The notes under the pieces are model-generated. The model was given only the letters and a program-made list of their open reading frames with translations. It had not been told where the DNA came from and searched no databases. Shown piece after piece: positions 1 to 11,494 of a stretch of 64,000 bases of DNA (position 1 is the first letter of the stretch; each line of letters opens with the position of its first letter). The stretch is from Tetragonia tetragonoides (lineage: Eukaryota; Streptophyta; Magnoliopsida; Caryophyllales; Aizoaceae). A program made the translations under genes and the position numbers. The DNA is taken from positions 20,095,501 to 20,159,500 of the forward strand of contig CM076144.1 in the NCBI GenBank assembly GCA_038025085.1, in the 5' to 3' direction.

Positions 1-313
1 CGCATCCATTCATGGCATATTCCCACGTGGTACACTGCCTGGTGGTATTAGGTAGTTAACAAAATAAAAAGACCCAAACAAATAAACAATCACAAGATTG
101 ATGAATGAATTGTCCAAGAAACCTAAGCCAGCTGCTAAACTATCCCAAAGGTTACACTTGTATACCGGTTAGAAATGAAATTTGGGATCCGCTGCATTTC
201 GTTTGTAGTAAACTACTCTTTACAACTTGCCCTCTTTTTCCCTTCTTTCTTCTCTCATTTTCCAACAATGACCCACAGCTCTAACCATCACACTTCAACA
301 CCAAACAACCACA
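1..313 (+). other. 5' flank of WAKL-1
   Basis: No coding sequence is supported here. It directly precedes the start codon of the first receptor-kinase copy and should hold its promoter and 5' UTR. I see no TATA box I would defend. A pyrimidine-rich stretch at about 230-265 and an A/C-rich leader just before the ATG resemble plant 5' UTRs. Confidence 0.4.
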
Positions 314-3300
314 ATGCAGAACAAACCAGTCATCTATCTGGTTATTCTTCCCCTCTTCTTCATCACCGTCTATGGTGCCACCGAGTTCGGTTGCCCCAAC
401 TGTGGCAAACTAAAAGTCCCATTCCCTCTCAGCACCTCGCCTACCTGCGGTGACCCTTCGTACAAGGTCCAGTGCACCGGAGGAACGCTATGGTTCAACG
501 CTCTCCACAATGCATCATACATGGTGTCCTCCTTTAACCTACAGACTCAACGACTAATAATCCGTCCACCGGATTAAGTCGCCAATTCTTGTGTCACTTC
601 TGATTTCCACGCTGGTGGTTTGTGGCTTGATGACAAACTCCCTTTCAATATTAGCAGTGACAACACTATCCTGAAATTTAACTGCACTACACTCGCCTAC
701 ATTTCTGCCATGAATTGTTCGTCTTCTAGTATCTGCTACAGGTACATATGCTTGATTCTTTCTCTATATTTTGACAATGCTATATGTATAATTCTAGGAC
801 GGTCGGTGTAAGGCCGTTTCATGGTAAAACATTTAAAAGTAACACTTTAACTAACATATTTTTGATACTTTGTAATCTAAAAGTAACACTTTTATTTTAA
901 AATGTAACACTAGTCTCATGGTGACACCGTATTATATGAGTTTTTGTGGTGACATCTATATATGTTTCGTGTTATTTTTCCGTCTCATATAAGTTTTTGT
1001 GCATATAAGACTAATTCTTCTAATACCAATTCATTTTTATTTTTTTTAAAATTACCATAAGAAAATTTCTCATATGGAAGATAAGTTTCGATCACTGCAA
1101 TCGAATTTTCACATTCACTATATGATCAAGAACCTGTTAAATTAATCAACCAATACAGCAATAATGGCTTAGATGGAGATACCAAATTGTAGTAACTAAT
1201 TTTGTTGCTGGTTAGTACAATTAATCGATTGTGTAATGAAATATAATCATGGAATGATGAGAACAACCTTATTTTCTGACTGTAGGTATATGAAGGAAAA
1301 TAGAGAGACAGCAGGAAACTGTGGATGGGCGCATATATGTTGTGCTTATACAGGTGGTGGATCTCAGAACATAGATAATATAAAGCTGAGGGCGGAGAAA
1401 TGTTCAGCATACAGGAGTTTTGTGGGGATATCACTCGAAACGTCGTTGCCAGTGAGCACGTGGCCGGAGCCTGGAGTGGCGGTCCAGTGGAGATCGCCTC
1501 CAGAGCCACTCTGCACGAAGGCTGCAGACTGTAAGAAGTTGCCAAAGTCATCATGTTTACCTGAAGTTAGGAGTGGACTGAAGAGGTGCCTGTGTAAGAA
1601 AGGGTTTCAATGGGATCCTATTCATGGAATATGTTCAAGTAAGTCTAATTTTCTTAATTGTCCTACATAATCATACATGCTAGTATCTGTCTGAACTGAA
1701 GTGAACTCACTGCACTGAACTGAACTAAACCGAACCAATTATTAAGTAAGTGAAAAACAACACACCCATTGAGTAATACTAAATTAAGAATGAAGCAAAT
1801 TTGTCAACTATCTACATTTGTGATGACAATTGACAACATTAAACCTTATGCATTAGTTAATGGCAAGCTAAGTTGACTTCTGAAATCAGATTCTGGTAAG
1901 TCATAAACTGACCCACATGTTTTGGAGCAACTCCAATCTCAAACATCTGTTTGCATTATATCAAATAAAATTTCAGAAACATTAACTAACTTGTATTAGG
2001 CAACAGTTGCATTCACATTGGTTTTTTAATTACAACATGATTGTGCCAGTTCCTGATATCTTAAGCATATATTAGTATATAATCATACTAGGATGAGTAA
2101 ACAACAGAGTTGCCTTAATTATCATCCTGGTCATCATTAATCTTCCTGTATTTCTAGTACCTGTTCTGACACATTAGTCTGACAGTTAAATAAGCAAATA
2201 TATAGTTAATCAAGTACGCTTTTGTTCCTTTTATATAGTTCTTTTTCGGAACGAATTTTTATAAACATTTAACTCAAAAATATTCAAAATCATTGATTTG
2301 TTACAGAGGTGAAGTGTGAAACTGCACGTTGTCGGAAACAAAGACGACGTAAGCGTATCACTACAGGTAAAATGTTCAAACTTCAGTATTCTAGTATAAT
2401 ACATACCACAAATCAGGAAGAACATTATAGATTCTAACGAATCCTTATTACTAGGACATAATGTGTATGGGAGACCGTCTTATATCAATTTTTGTACACC
2501 TCATAATACGAGATCGAATCTCTAATGCAAAGTTTGTTTACATCGTTCAGGTTTGACATACACAGGAGGTACAATTCTAGTCCTAGTGTCCTTTGCATTC
2601 CTAGTATACAACCAACACCAGCGAATCAAACTAGAGGCACGCAAACAACTAGTAAGAGAACGCAATCAAATCTTAAACGCAAACAATACAAGTGGTAGAT
2701 CAGCCAAGCTTTTCTCAGCAAAGATCAAAAGAGCAACATCCAAATTTTCCCAAGAAAATTTACTTGGCTCTGGGGGATTTGGTGAGGTCTATAAGCGAAA
2801 GTTAGATGATGGCACTATAGTGGCAGTGAAAAGGGCAAAACTTGGTAACACCAAAGCCACAGATCAAGTACTAAACGAGGTTCGAGTTCTATGTCAAGTG
2901 AACCATCGACGTTTGGTAAGGCTCTTAGGATGTTGTGTCGAATTGGATGATCCTGTTTTGGTGTACGAGTACATCTCTAATGGGACACTTCACGATTACT
3001 TACATGGTTCGTGTTCAAAAGATGATGATACTAAGCAAAAAGTGATACTAACTTGGCAACATCGGTTGGTTATTGCCCAACAAACAGCTCAAGGTCTTGC
3101 ATACCTCCATTTTTCAGCTGTTCCTCCCATTTTCCATAGAGACATTAAAACAAGCAACATTTTACTCGACGAGAAGCTTGATGCAAAAGTCTCGGATTTT
3201 GGACTCTCAAGGCTAGTAGACGTTGAGGCAACACATCTTACAACTTGTGCTCAAGGAACTTTAGGCTACCTTGATCCTCAGTATTGCCGCAACATGCAAC

Positions 3301-3629
3301 TTACTGATAAAAGCGATGTGTATAGTTTTGGAGTTGTTTTGCTTGAATTGCTCACTACGAAGAAGGCTATTGATTTTAATCGGGATGTAGAAGATGTAAG
3401 CCTTGTTGCATACATGAGGAAAATGGTAAAAATGGAGAAATTCATAGAGACTATTGATCCCTCCTTACAAGATGGAGCAAACAAGTTAGAGGTTGAAACT
3501 ATGAAAACATTAGGAATTTTGGCAATTGCGTGTGTAGATGACAACAGGCAGAATAGACCTTCAATGAGAGAAGTTGTTGAGGAGATTGAGTATTTGCTTC
3601 ATATCCTTAACAAGGATCCTAAGTTCTAG
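314..3629 (+). pseudogene. WAKL-1: wall-associated receptor kinase-like 20 type, with in-frame stop
   Basis: Four exons are inferred: 314-741, 742-1285 being an intron, then 1286-1638, 2307-2366 and 2551-3629. Joined they give 640 codons including the final stop, and the frame is open except for TAA at 575-577 (codon 88). The sequence after that stop still matches the paralogues in the same frame, so it is a point nonsense change. The protein would have a signal peptide, a Cys-rich pectin-binding-type (GUB_WAK) ectodomain starting around CPNCG, a C-terminal WAK-associated module ending in GFQWDP, one membrane span, and a kinase with GSGGFGEV, AVKRAK, HRDIKTSNILLD and DFGLSR. The kinase part looks undamaged. 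Relative to WAKL-2, -3 and -4 it has an additional intron inside the ectodomain. A full receptor cannot be made unless the stop is read through, spliced around or a sequencing error. Family assignment is solid; pseudogene status is likely, not proven. Confidence 0.85.
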
Positions 3630-4194
3630 ATCAAGGGCAATACATCTCCATTAAAATTGAGCTAACTATATTTTGACAAAAGTCACTATTATTCTTTTCT
3701 GCCTTATGCAAGTGTAACTAAGATTACCACATGTAATTACAGAATTATTAACTTACATTCAAGTTTCATATATTGGGATCTAGTGCAACATGTACTCTGT
3801 CGCCGTTTCTAGCTAAAAGTGCTATCAGGAACTGCTTCATGTCTAACAATTGGCCACGCAACAACTACCAAGTCTTTCTAGCATACTTTGTACTCACTCA
3901 CGAACTTCTTAAAAAGTTTTCCATATGAGGTCAACCTTTTAAAGATAATATTTCTCCAAGGCAAGCAGGTTGTAGTTAGGAAAAGTTTCTAAAGTTTGAG
4001 TTCCTTCAAAAGAAGCGCACGTAGAAATATAAAAAGCTATCTTAGCCTAACCACAAAGAAGCAGAAGTTAAGTTCTCTGCAACTATCTAAGCTTGTTGTA
4101 TAATTTCATTCCATTTGACTGTTAGCTTAAGCCTTAGGATAGAGGTTTCATGAAACTTATAAAATAAGCCAGTTTCTCATCAACAGGGGCGAAT
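3630..4194. other. 3' flank of WAKL-1
   Basis: AT-rich sequence after the stop codon that should contain the 3' UTR. No ORF, RNA or repeat could be supported. Confidence 0.4.
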
Positions 4195-4203
4195 GACTTT
4201 TTA

Positions 4204-4326
4204 CAATTAGTCTTGTATAAGGTCGTCTCAAGGTGAGGCTACCTCTATATTCAAGTAAGACGTCGGTATGACATCATGCTTGTATGAGAGGCATCACCTT
4301 GAGGCCGCCTCATACGAGATTTTGTG
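4204..4326 (+). mobile_element. MITE with 9-bp target duplication (copy 1)
   Basis: A 123-bp foldback whose two ends are inverted copies of roughly 35 bp: one arm contains CTCAAGGTGAGGC and the other its near complement. It is flanked by GACTTTTTA (4195-4203) and AACTTTTTA (4327-4335), an 8-of-9 direct repeat. A second copy lies at 25407-25527 in the opposite orientation. A 9-bp duplication fits Mutator-like elements. It has no coding capacity. Confidence 0.75.
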
Positions 4327-4367
4327 AACTTTTTATACAAGGTGGTCAATCGATTGAAAGTTAATAC

Positions 4368-5270
4368 TACCTCTGTTTTAGAAAAACCTTAACATTTACT
4401 TTTACATGGTCTCCAATGCACGATATGTACCACTTTGACCTTAAATAATTATATGTAGGAAAATTTGGCGAACCCCCTTGAGTTTGGTTCAACTTGCTAA
4501 GAACCTCCTTAAAATTTCAAGTTTGTTAAGGCACCCCTTTAAAAAAATAAAACGCCTGTTAAGGCACTCCTTACTATATTTTCCGACCAACTTTATGGGC
4601 AAATTGACTAAATTACCCTCACGTACGGTGCATGTGAGACAGTTAAGTCTAAGTTTGCCCCCACTTTCCCCTAATTACACCCCTAACTAGTTAGAGAATA
4701 AATTTGACTTAGTTAAGTAAATCCAAAGTAGTAATCCGAACATTATTTATTCATAAAAGTCTATTAGGTGATTTTAATGATCAAGAAATTTCCTATCTAA
4801 TTACAAATGTATCGATCAACAAAATTTCTTTTTTGGATTATCCTCTTTCTTTTCCCTTTGCCACAAATCCCAAATCCCGATTTAACTCATTATACCCTAG
4901 ATTTATAATTGACTGAGAATAAAGATTTATGGGTGGTATCGTGTCAGATCTTGGTGGCGAAAGCAGGGTTTCGGTTAGGTGGAAGGGTGGGCGATTTCTT
5001 TCACTTTCTCCATTAAAGGCCTTGCAAACCTCCTCAAGAACACCTTTGCTGCCCTTTCTCTCTCTCCTCTTCATTATTCTCAAAGATCGACACCTGTTTG
5101 CGTGGTGGTTGGAATAAATAGAAGGTTAGAGGTGATGGATGGTTACAATTTGTATGGTGGCTGCCAATTTTTGTAGCCACCATAATATTATAGAGTTGAA
5201 ACCGTTGATTTGCTAGGATGAAATCTAAACCCTTCACTACTTTGACCTCATTAGAAGCTTTTTCATATTT
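4368..5270 (+). repeat. Dispersed unclassified repeat, copy 1 (Stowaway-like edge)
   Basis: This segment is repeated in reverse orientation, shorter and diverged, at about 14560-15074. The left edge CTACCTCTGTTTTAGAAAAA next to TA resembles a Stowaway-type MITE terminus. It is followed by a shared block starting GGAAAATTTGGCGAACC (about 4459), and the copies share a far end near GTGAAGGGTTTAGAT (reverse strand, about 5230). The ORFs inside are short and not conserved between copies. Outer ends are approximate. Confidence 0.5.
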
Positions 5271-6326
5271 TTAGTTTATAAAATTAATTATCCAACAAGT
5301 ATAATAATTAGATTAGGAAGGGGCTTGTTTGGGTGAGTGATTGAGGGGAAAGGCGGCTAGCTGGAATCACCGGAAAACTAATTGTCGGTGATCGACTAAT
5401 CGGTGCGATTCAGTAGTTGTTTACAGGGAATTAAGTGCAAAAGTTGAGGGACATCGTGGCTGATTGGCTTCCAACACCAGATAAGAAAAAAGTTCGGCCA
5501 TCGGGCATCGGCGGCGATTTCATGTTTAGCAGAGCTGTTGTCGGAGACGAAAGGAGATTGGCTGCCCAACCTTGATTTTGCTCTTTTCCTTTTCTTTCTA
5601 ATTGTTTTACCAGAATCACATCGTAATCATAATGGCAATTCGTTAGTCCGTTGATTCTTTTTTTTTTTTTTTGAGGGAAGTCCGTTGATTCTTTTGATTC
5701 ATTTGCACAATCCATGGTGATTTTTTTTTTCTTTTTTTTTTTTTTTTATTATGATTAGAATACATGGTTACTTCGAAACTTTACCACTATGTTTGAGTAC
5801 TTTGTTAGTAAGGAAAACTAAAGAAAAGTAAAACTGTGAAAATCTAAGTAAAAGTAAAACTGTAGAAATCTTATCATTTTCATTTGTTTGGTTTATCATT
5901 ATAAAGATTGTAGAAATGTAAGAGATTTACATAGTTTTCATTTATTTGGTTTGTTATTGTAGAAAAACTATTGTAAAATAAAGGTTTCTTTTTAAATTTT
6001 CTCGGATTTTCATAGATTTTCCATCGATTTTGACAGAAAAACTATGAAAATCTAATTGGGCAAACTATAACTATGAGATTTCCACCGATTTCCATACTTT
6101 TAATTTTCCACTATTTTCCTTTCTAATAACCAAACAAGACAAATTTTAAGATTTGTATAGTTTTCCATAGTTTTGCTTCCTTTTGCTCATTAACATCAAG
6201 TTCCCAAACACATTGTACATGTGTATTCTTTTCCACTTACTCAATAATTGATTTAGTTCAATTAAGTTAAGTAGAATTCAATTTAATTCAATTCAATGAT
6301 CTATGTTTTCTCTCACAGTGTTGTTT
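5271..6326. other. Gene-free AT-rich spacer
   Basis: Contains T-homopolymers at about 5659-5672 and 5717-5747, and a run at 5815-6145 of repeated short words (AAACTRTRRAAATC and the complement) that could fold back. No gene is supported. Confidence 0.4.
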
Positions 6327-6530
6327 AGTTCAATCCATTTCAATTCAGTTCAGTTCAAATTAGTTCAATCCATTTCAATTCAGTTCAGTTCAATTTAGTT
6401 CAATCCATTTCAATTCAGTTCAAATTAGTTCAATCCATTTCAATTCAGTTCAGTTCAATTTAGTTCAATCCATTTCAATTCAATTCAATTTAGTTCAATC
6501 CATTTCAATTCAATTCAATTTAGTTCAATG
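6327..6530 (+). repeat. 30/35-bp minisatellite
   Basis: About six tandem units, each opening AGTTCAATCCATTTCAATTC, with lengths 35, 35, 30, 35, 30 and 30 bp and a partial unit at the end. The length steps of 5 bp come from gain or loss of a (TTCAR) pentamer. Similar degenerate GAACTGAACT words occur at 1690-1735 and 13000-13130. Confidence 0.85.
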
Positions 6531-7010
6531 AAACACACCCAAAGTGTTGCATATACAGTATGACAAAGCATTTGTTGTAGATATCATATGACTTTCAATT
6601 AAATGATAACTTTTTCGTCTAACTAAATATTATATTTGTTGTAACTAAATGATCGAAAGGATAAGATTTGTGTGCATGCATTGATGAACTATGTTCAATC
6701 AATGAATATATATACAATAATTAGTTAAATTATAATTAAAATATTTCTACTTATATTGACATTGAAAATTATCATTAAAATGTCACATATTTGGTTATAA
6801 ATAATAGAAAATTTGGTAATGATCAATTACAAAAAAAAAAAAAAAGAAAAAAAAAAGAAAAAGAAGAAGTTCCGCCACTTCAATCATTTAATGTTTCCGT
6901 CCAATTTCATTTATTTAGTTAAACCAAAAAAAATATTATTCATAGGTAAATGATCTCTTCATGATCACATATAACATACATTACTAAATTTTAAATTTGT
7001 CATGTCTAAA
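6531..7010. other. AT-rich spacer with A/G homopolymer
   Basis: No gene seen. A poly(A) tract broken by single G bases lies at about 6831-6866. Confidence 0.4.
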
Positions 7011-7015
7011 GTTTG

Positions 7016-7799
7016 TGATGCGTTAGCATCAGGTCATCAAGTTACGAGCGTGAGCATTAATGCATTTATCATGGCATTTGGGACTCTCTCACGTTTGAAT
7101 GGTGATAATTCTGGTCCTAGAGGTCTTAGTGTCCTTTTGGCCACTTAATCTAGGTTATGTCCGTACAAAATTAATCCATACAAATAAGCATTTGTGATTA
7201 GTGTTAGTTATAGTGCACCCTGCATGTAATTAGCATAATTAACAAATGTAATTAGTTGTTATTTGAATTCCCTAAGTAGTTGCTGAGTAAGGCACGCCTA
7301 AGAGCACATGGGGCAGGTAAGGATGAAGAATGAGGCTCCTTACAGCTCACCCACGTTTGTCCTTATGCAAGGACAAGCAACAGCTGTCAAGTGGTCCAAA
7401 ACGGAAGGAAATAAGCTCCAAATTGTACTGCACGTATTTGGCTCATTTCTGGGCAAAATACTGAAGTTTCATTTTGCTTGGGCACTACTCTTGGACAGCT
7501 CACCCTTTCTAGAGTATTCTTAGGTTATTAGGGCACATTTGTGACCCCTATAAATATGTAAGAACAGCTGATGTAAAAGGCACTTGTTGATGAATGAAAA
7601 ATACACGGCTGCTGCCTTCTTACAAATCTTGCGTTCTTTACAATAATCTTAGGGTTATTTGGTGAGCAAGTAGTATTCTTTATCCATAGCTTGGTGGTTT
7701 AATCCTTTATAGCTTTGGTGGTGATACTCATTATCCTTTCTTCTCTTAATCCTCTGTTTTTGTTTATGAATTGCTAAGGTTGTAATTGCAAACGTATCA
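7016..7799 (+). repeat. 5' LTR of element A
   Basis: 784 bp, starting TGATGCGTTAGCATCA and ending AACGTATCA. A TATA box (TATAAATA) lies near 7549. The same length and ends are found in the 3' LTR at 11362-12145. A 71-codon ORF (7308-7523) is carried in both LTRs but is not conserved coding sequence that I recognise. Confidence 0.95.
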
Positions 7800-7801
7800 T
7801 T

Positions 7802-7813
7802 TGGTATCAGAGC
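7802..7813 (+). other. Primer binding site, element A
   Basis: TGGTATCAGAGC, complementary to the 3' end of initiator tRNA-Met, two bases after the 5' LTR. Confidence 0.95.
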
Positions 7814-7966
7814 ATAGGTTTAACCTTAGCACCATTTTCTCTCATCAAAGTTCTCTCCTTTCTTGTCTTAATCACGACCAAAGTTCCAATCTTTGAGTCA
7901 CAAAAGAACCCATTTACAGCCCAAACACAATTCCTAGCTTAAACACAACCAAACTCACAAACAGCC

Positions 7967-9088
7967 ATGGATGATGAACAAATACCCAGAAATTTAACTC
8001 TTGAGCAAGCTAAAGAGCTTAGGAGAGAAAGGGAGATGCGTGAGGTTAAGGAACAACTTAGCAACCTCACCCAACAAATGACTGATTTTCTCAACATTGG
8101 TAGAGGTAGAGCTCGTGGTCGAGGTGATGATGATGGTTCTCTTAGTCCAAGGAGAAAAGATGAGCAATGGGGTGATTTAAAGTTTGAACCCCCTGATTTT
8201 GATGGTGGTACAAACCCAGATGACTATTTGGAGTGGGAGCAACAAATGGGTAGATTGTTTGATACCAAGGGGTATAGTGAGGAAAAGAGTTTCAAAGTTG
8301 CTGTTTTGAAGCTCAAAAAGTATGCTTCTTTGTGGTATGAAAGCATGAAACTACAAAGAGAGCGTGAGGGTAAATCTATGGTGCGTTCATGGCCCAAGCT
8401 TAAGAAAATCATGCACAAACGCTTTGTGCCCCCTTCCTATACTCAAGATCTCTACCTCAAGCTCACAAATTTCAGTCAAGGAACTCTAAGTGTAGCAGAT
8501 TACATTAGAGATTTTGAGCAACTACAAATCAGAACCGGCATCGTAGAGGATCCACAACTCTCAATTGCGCGTTTTATTTCTGGTTTAGACACCAATGTTG
8601 GTAATAGAGTTGAAGTACAGCCTTTTTGGTCTCTAGATGATGTATACAAGTTGGCTTTGAAGATTGAAAAGCAAGAGAAAGCTAAGAAACCAGCAGCAAA
8701 GCCCTCATTTAGGAGTTTTACTCCTCGGGCAGAAAGTTCTTCTAAAGGGAGCGAAAATGACAAAAGGATTCCTAGAGATCCTAAGGCCAACAAGGATGCT
8801 CTTAGACCGTCTCTCTCTAGGAAATGCTTCAAGTGTCAAGGCTATGGACACTTTCAAGCTGAGTGCCCCAACAAGAGAGTGTTATCTCTCCGTGAGTATG
8901 ATGAGCTTAGGCAATTGGATGACGAGAAGGAGCAGAATGAAGAGCAATCTATTGGCGATGAATTGGACATTGAACCTGACCAAGGCTCACCTCTATTGGT
9001 GGTTCAGAGGGTCCTTCATGCTAGAGAGGCAGAGGAGACACTATCTCAAAGGGAGAAGATATTTCAAACCAAGTGCACCGTGAAATAA
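7967..9088 (+). CDS. Gag of element A
   Basis: 373 codons from ATG 7967. It opens with a charged, coiled-coil-like N terminus (residues about 10-45) and an RGRARGRG stretch. A retrotransposon gag domain covers about residues 75-215, and a CCHC zinc knuckle (CFKCQGYGHFQAECP) lies near residues 286-300. It would form the capsid/nucleocapsid of the retrotransposon particle and bind its RNA. The TAA at 9086-9088 lies in the same frame as the downstream protease-RT sequence with no shift, so gag and pol were probably one ORF and the stop is a point lesion (or a readthrough stop). It could still supply Gag in trans. Confidence 0.9.
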   Translation: MDDEQIPRNLTLEQAKELRREREMREVKEQLSNLTQQMTDFLNIGRGRARGRGDDDGSLSPRRKDEQWGDLKFEPPDFDGGTNPDDYLEWEQQMGRLFDTKGYSEEKSFKVAVLKLKKYASLWYESMKLQREREGKSMVRSWPKLKKIMHKRFVPPSYTQDLYLKLTNFSQGTLSVADYIRDFEQLQIRTGIVEDPQLSIARFISGLDTNVGNRVEVQPFWSLDDVYKLALKIEKQEKAKKPAAKPSFRSFTPRAESSSKGSENDKRIPRDPKANKDALRPSLSRKCFKCQGYGHFQAECPNKRVLSLREYDELRQLDDEKEQNEEQSIGDELDIEPDQGSPLLVVQRVLHAREAEETLSQREKIFQTKCTVK

Positions 9089-11494
9089 AAGCTTTGCACT
9101 TTAATCATTGATGGCGGTTCTTGCACCAATGTGGCGTCTACTCTCATGGTGGAAAAGCTTGGATTGGCCACCAAAGAACACCCTCATCCTTATTCCTTGC
9201 AATGGTTAGATAAGGGAAGCAAAACCAAGGTAACAAAACAAGTCACAATCCCTTTTTCGATTGGAAAAGTATACAATGATGAGATTTTGTGTGATGTGAT
9301 TCCCATGGATGCTTGTCATTTGCTGTTAGGTAGACTTTGGTTATATGATAGAAGAGTAATGCATGATGGCTTTGAAAATGTTTACTCTTTTGAGGTTCAG
9401 GGAAAGAAAATTAATTTGCAACCCGCAAAATCGTCTTTATGTGGGGGAACGCAAGTTGGGGAGGGTTCTTCTGTTTCTAACTCATCAAAGCATGCTATGA
9501 TTGTTAAAGGTGCTGATTTAGAGTATGAAATGGTGCATGGAAATGTTGTTTATATGCTGGTGTTGCTTGGGGAGAATGAGAACATTGTTGGAAAGCCTTT
9601 ACATGCGTTAATGCAACCTTTGCTTGAAAAGTATGTCGACGTGTTCCCATATGATTTACCCCATGGTTTGCCACCCATTAGGGGCATAGAGCATCAAATA
9701 GACTTTGTTCCGGGAGCCTCACTTCCTAACAAAGCAGCTTATAGGTGTAATCCCCAAGAGACTAAGGAGTTACAACGTAAAGTAGAGGAGTTACTTGATA
9801 GGGGATACATTAGAGAGAGCATGAGTCCTTGTAGTGTACCAGCTCTCCTTGTGCCAAAAAAGGATGGAAGCATGAGAATGTGTGTTGATAGCCGTTCAAT
9901 TAACAACATTACCATTAAGTATAGATATCCAATTCCTCACTTGGATGATATGCTTGATGAGCTGTTTGGTTCTTGTGTCTTCTCTAAAGTGGATTTGAGG
10001 AGTGGTTACCATCAAATTAGAATGAAGGATGGGGATGAATGGAAGACAGCCTTCAAGACGAAAGGGGGTCTTTATGAATGGCTTGTAATGCCATTTGGGT
10101 TGTCCAATGCTCCTAGCACATTCATGCGTCTTATGAATGAGGTATTGCGTTCCTTTATTGGTAAATTTGTTGTTGTGTATTTTGATGATATTCTCATATA
10201 CTCTAAGAGTGATTCTGAGCATGTGCAGCACCTAACACGCGTTTTTGAGGCTCTAAGGCAATACAAGCTGTTTGCTAAGCTTGAGAAATGTGATTTCTTT
10301 GTTCCTAGTGTCACGTTTCTTGGTTACATTGTGTCCAATGATGGTATAGCTGTTGATCCCAGCAAGGTTGAGGCGATTAAGACATGGCCTACTCCTACTA
10401 GCATCACGCAAGTAAGGAGCTTCCATGGGCTAGCTTCTTTTTACAGAAGATTCATCAAGCAATTCAGCTCTCTTTTAGCACCACTTACGGATTGTATGAA
10501 GAAAGGTGTCTTTGAGTGGACTCCCATGGCTCAAAATGCTTTTGAGGCCATCAAGGAAAGGCTTAGCTCCACCCCTATACTAGCTTTGCCTAACTTTGAT
10601 CAACCATTTGAAGTGGAATGTGATGCTTGTGGAACCGGTATTGGAGCTGTTTTGGTGCAAAATAAGCGTCCTATTGCTTATTTCAGTGAGAAGTTGAATG
10701 GTTCAAGAGGGAATTACAGCACTTATGACAAAGAGTTCTATGCAATTGTGAGGGCTCTTGATCATTGGGCTCATTACTTAAAACCAAGGCAGTTTATTTT
10801 GCACTCTGATCATGAAGCGTTGGTCAAGAAAACACTCAAGGGGTGGGATCAAACTCTACCACATGCTGAGTTTGCATACAATCGGGCTCCTCATTATACA
10901 ACGGGCAAGTCTCCTTTTGAAATCAATTATGGGGTCAATCCATTAACTCCTATTGATCTTTTGCCCTGGCCTATTGAGAGGAAGGTGAGTCCAGATGCTG
11001 AAACGTTTGCTAAAGACATGAAAAAGCTACACGAGCAGATTACAAGCCGTATAGAGAAGATGAATGAGTTGTATAAGAACAAGGCAAACAAGCACCGCAA
11101 ACAACATGAGTTTAATCCAGGAGATTTAGTGTGGTTACACCTTAGGACGGAGAGGTTTCCAGCAAAAAGAAAGCACAAGTTGATGCCCAGATCAGAAGGC
11201 CCTTTTAGAATCATCGAGAAGATCAACGACAATGCATACAAGCTTGAACTGCCTGGAGAGAGTTCAATTTCAGCAACTTTTAATGTGGGAGATCTGCTGC
11301 CTTATTTGGAGGATGAATACCTTGATGATTTGAGGGCAAATCCAAAAAAAGTTGGGGAGGATGATGCGTTAGCATCATGTCATCAAGTTACGAGCGTGAG
11401 CATTAATGCATTTATCATGGCATTTGGGACTCTCTCACGTTTGAATGGTGATAATTCTGGTCCTAGAGGTCTTAGTGTCCTTTTGGCCACTTAA
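9089..11494 (+). pseudogene. Pro-RT-RNase H-integrase remnant of element A
   Basis: Open from just after the gag stop to 11494, with no start codon of its own at the junction. In order: a protease-like motif DGGS (9110-9121); reverse transcriptase with SKVDLRSGYHQIRM, VMPFGLSNAPSTF and the catalytic YFDD (10178-10189); and the RNase H N-terminal half (ECDAC to HSDHEAL). The frame then jumps at about 10820-10835 into the integrase C-terminal part (WDQTLPHAEFAYN onward). The rest of RNase H, the integrase HHCC finger and the first catalytic Asp residues are absent, an in-frame deletion of roughly 1 kb by comparison with complete family members. The last 45 codons read into the 3' LTR. It cannot encode a working integrase. 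Confidence 0.9.
11345..11361 (+). other. Polypurine tract, element A
   Basis: A purine-rich stretch (AAAAAAGTTGGGGAGGA) immediately before the 3' LTR, the usual site of plus-strand priming. Confidence 0.85.

Noticed and set aside
7308..7523. 71-codon ORF in the 5' LTR of element A (and 11654-11869 in the 3' LTR)
   Set aside because: Present only because the LTR is duplicated; no recognised motif.
9131..9133. GTG at 9131 as a start for the element A pol frame
   Set aside because: The protease-like sequence begins upstream in the same frame, and plant retroelement pol is made as part of gag-pol.
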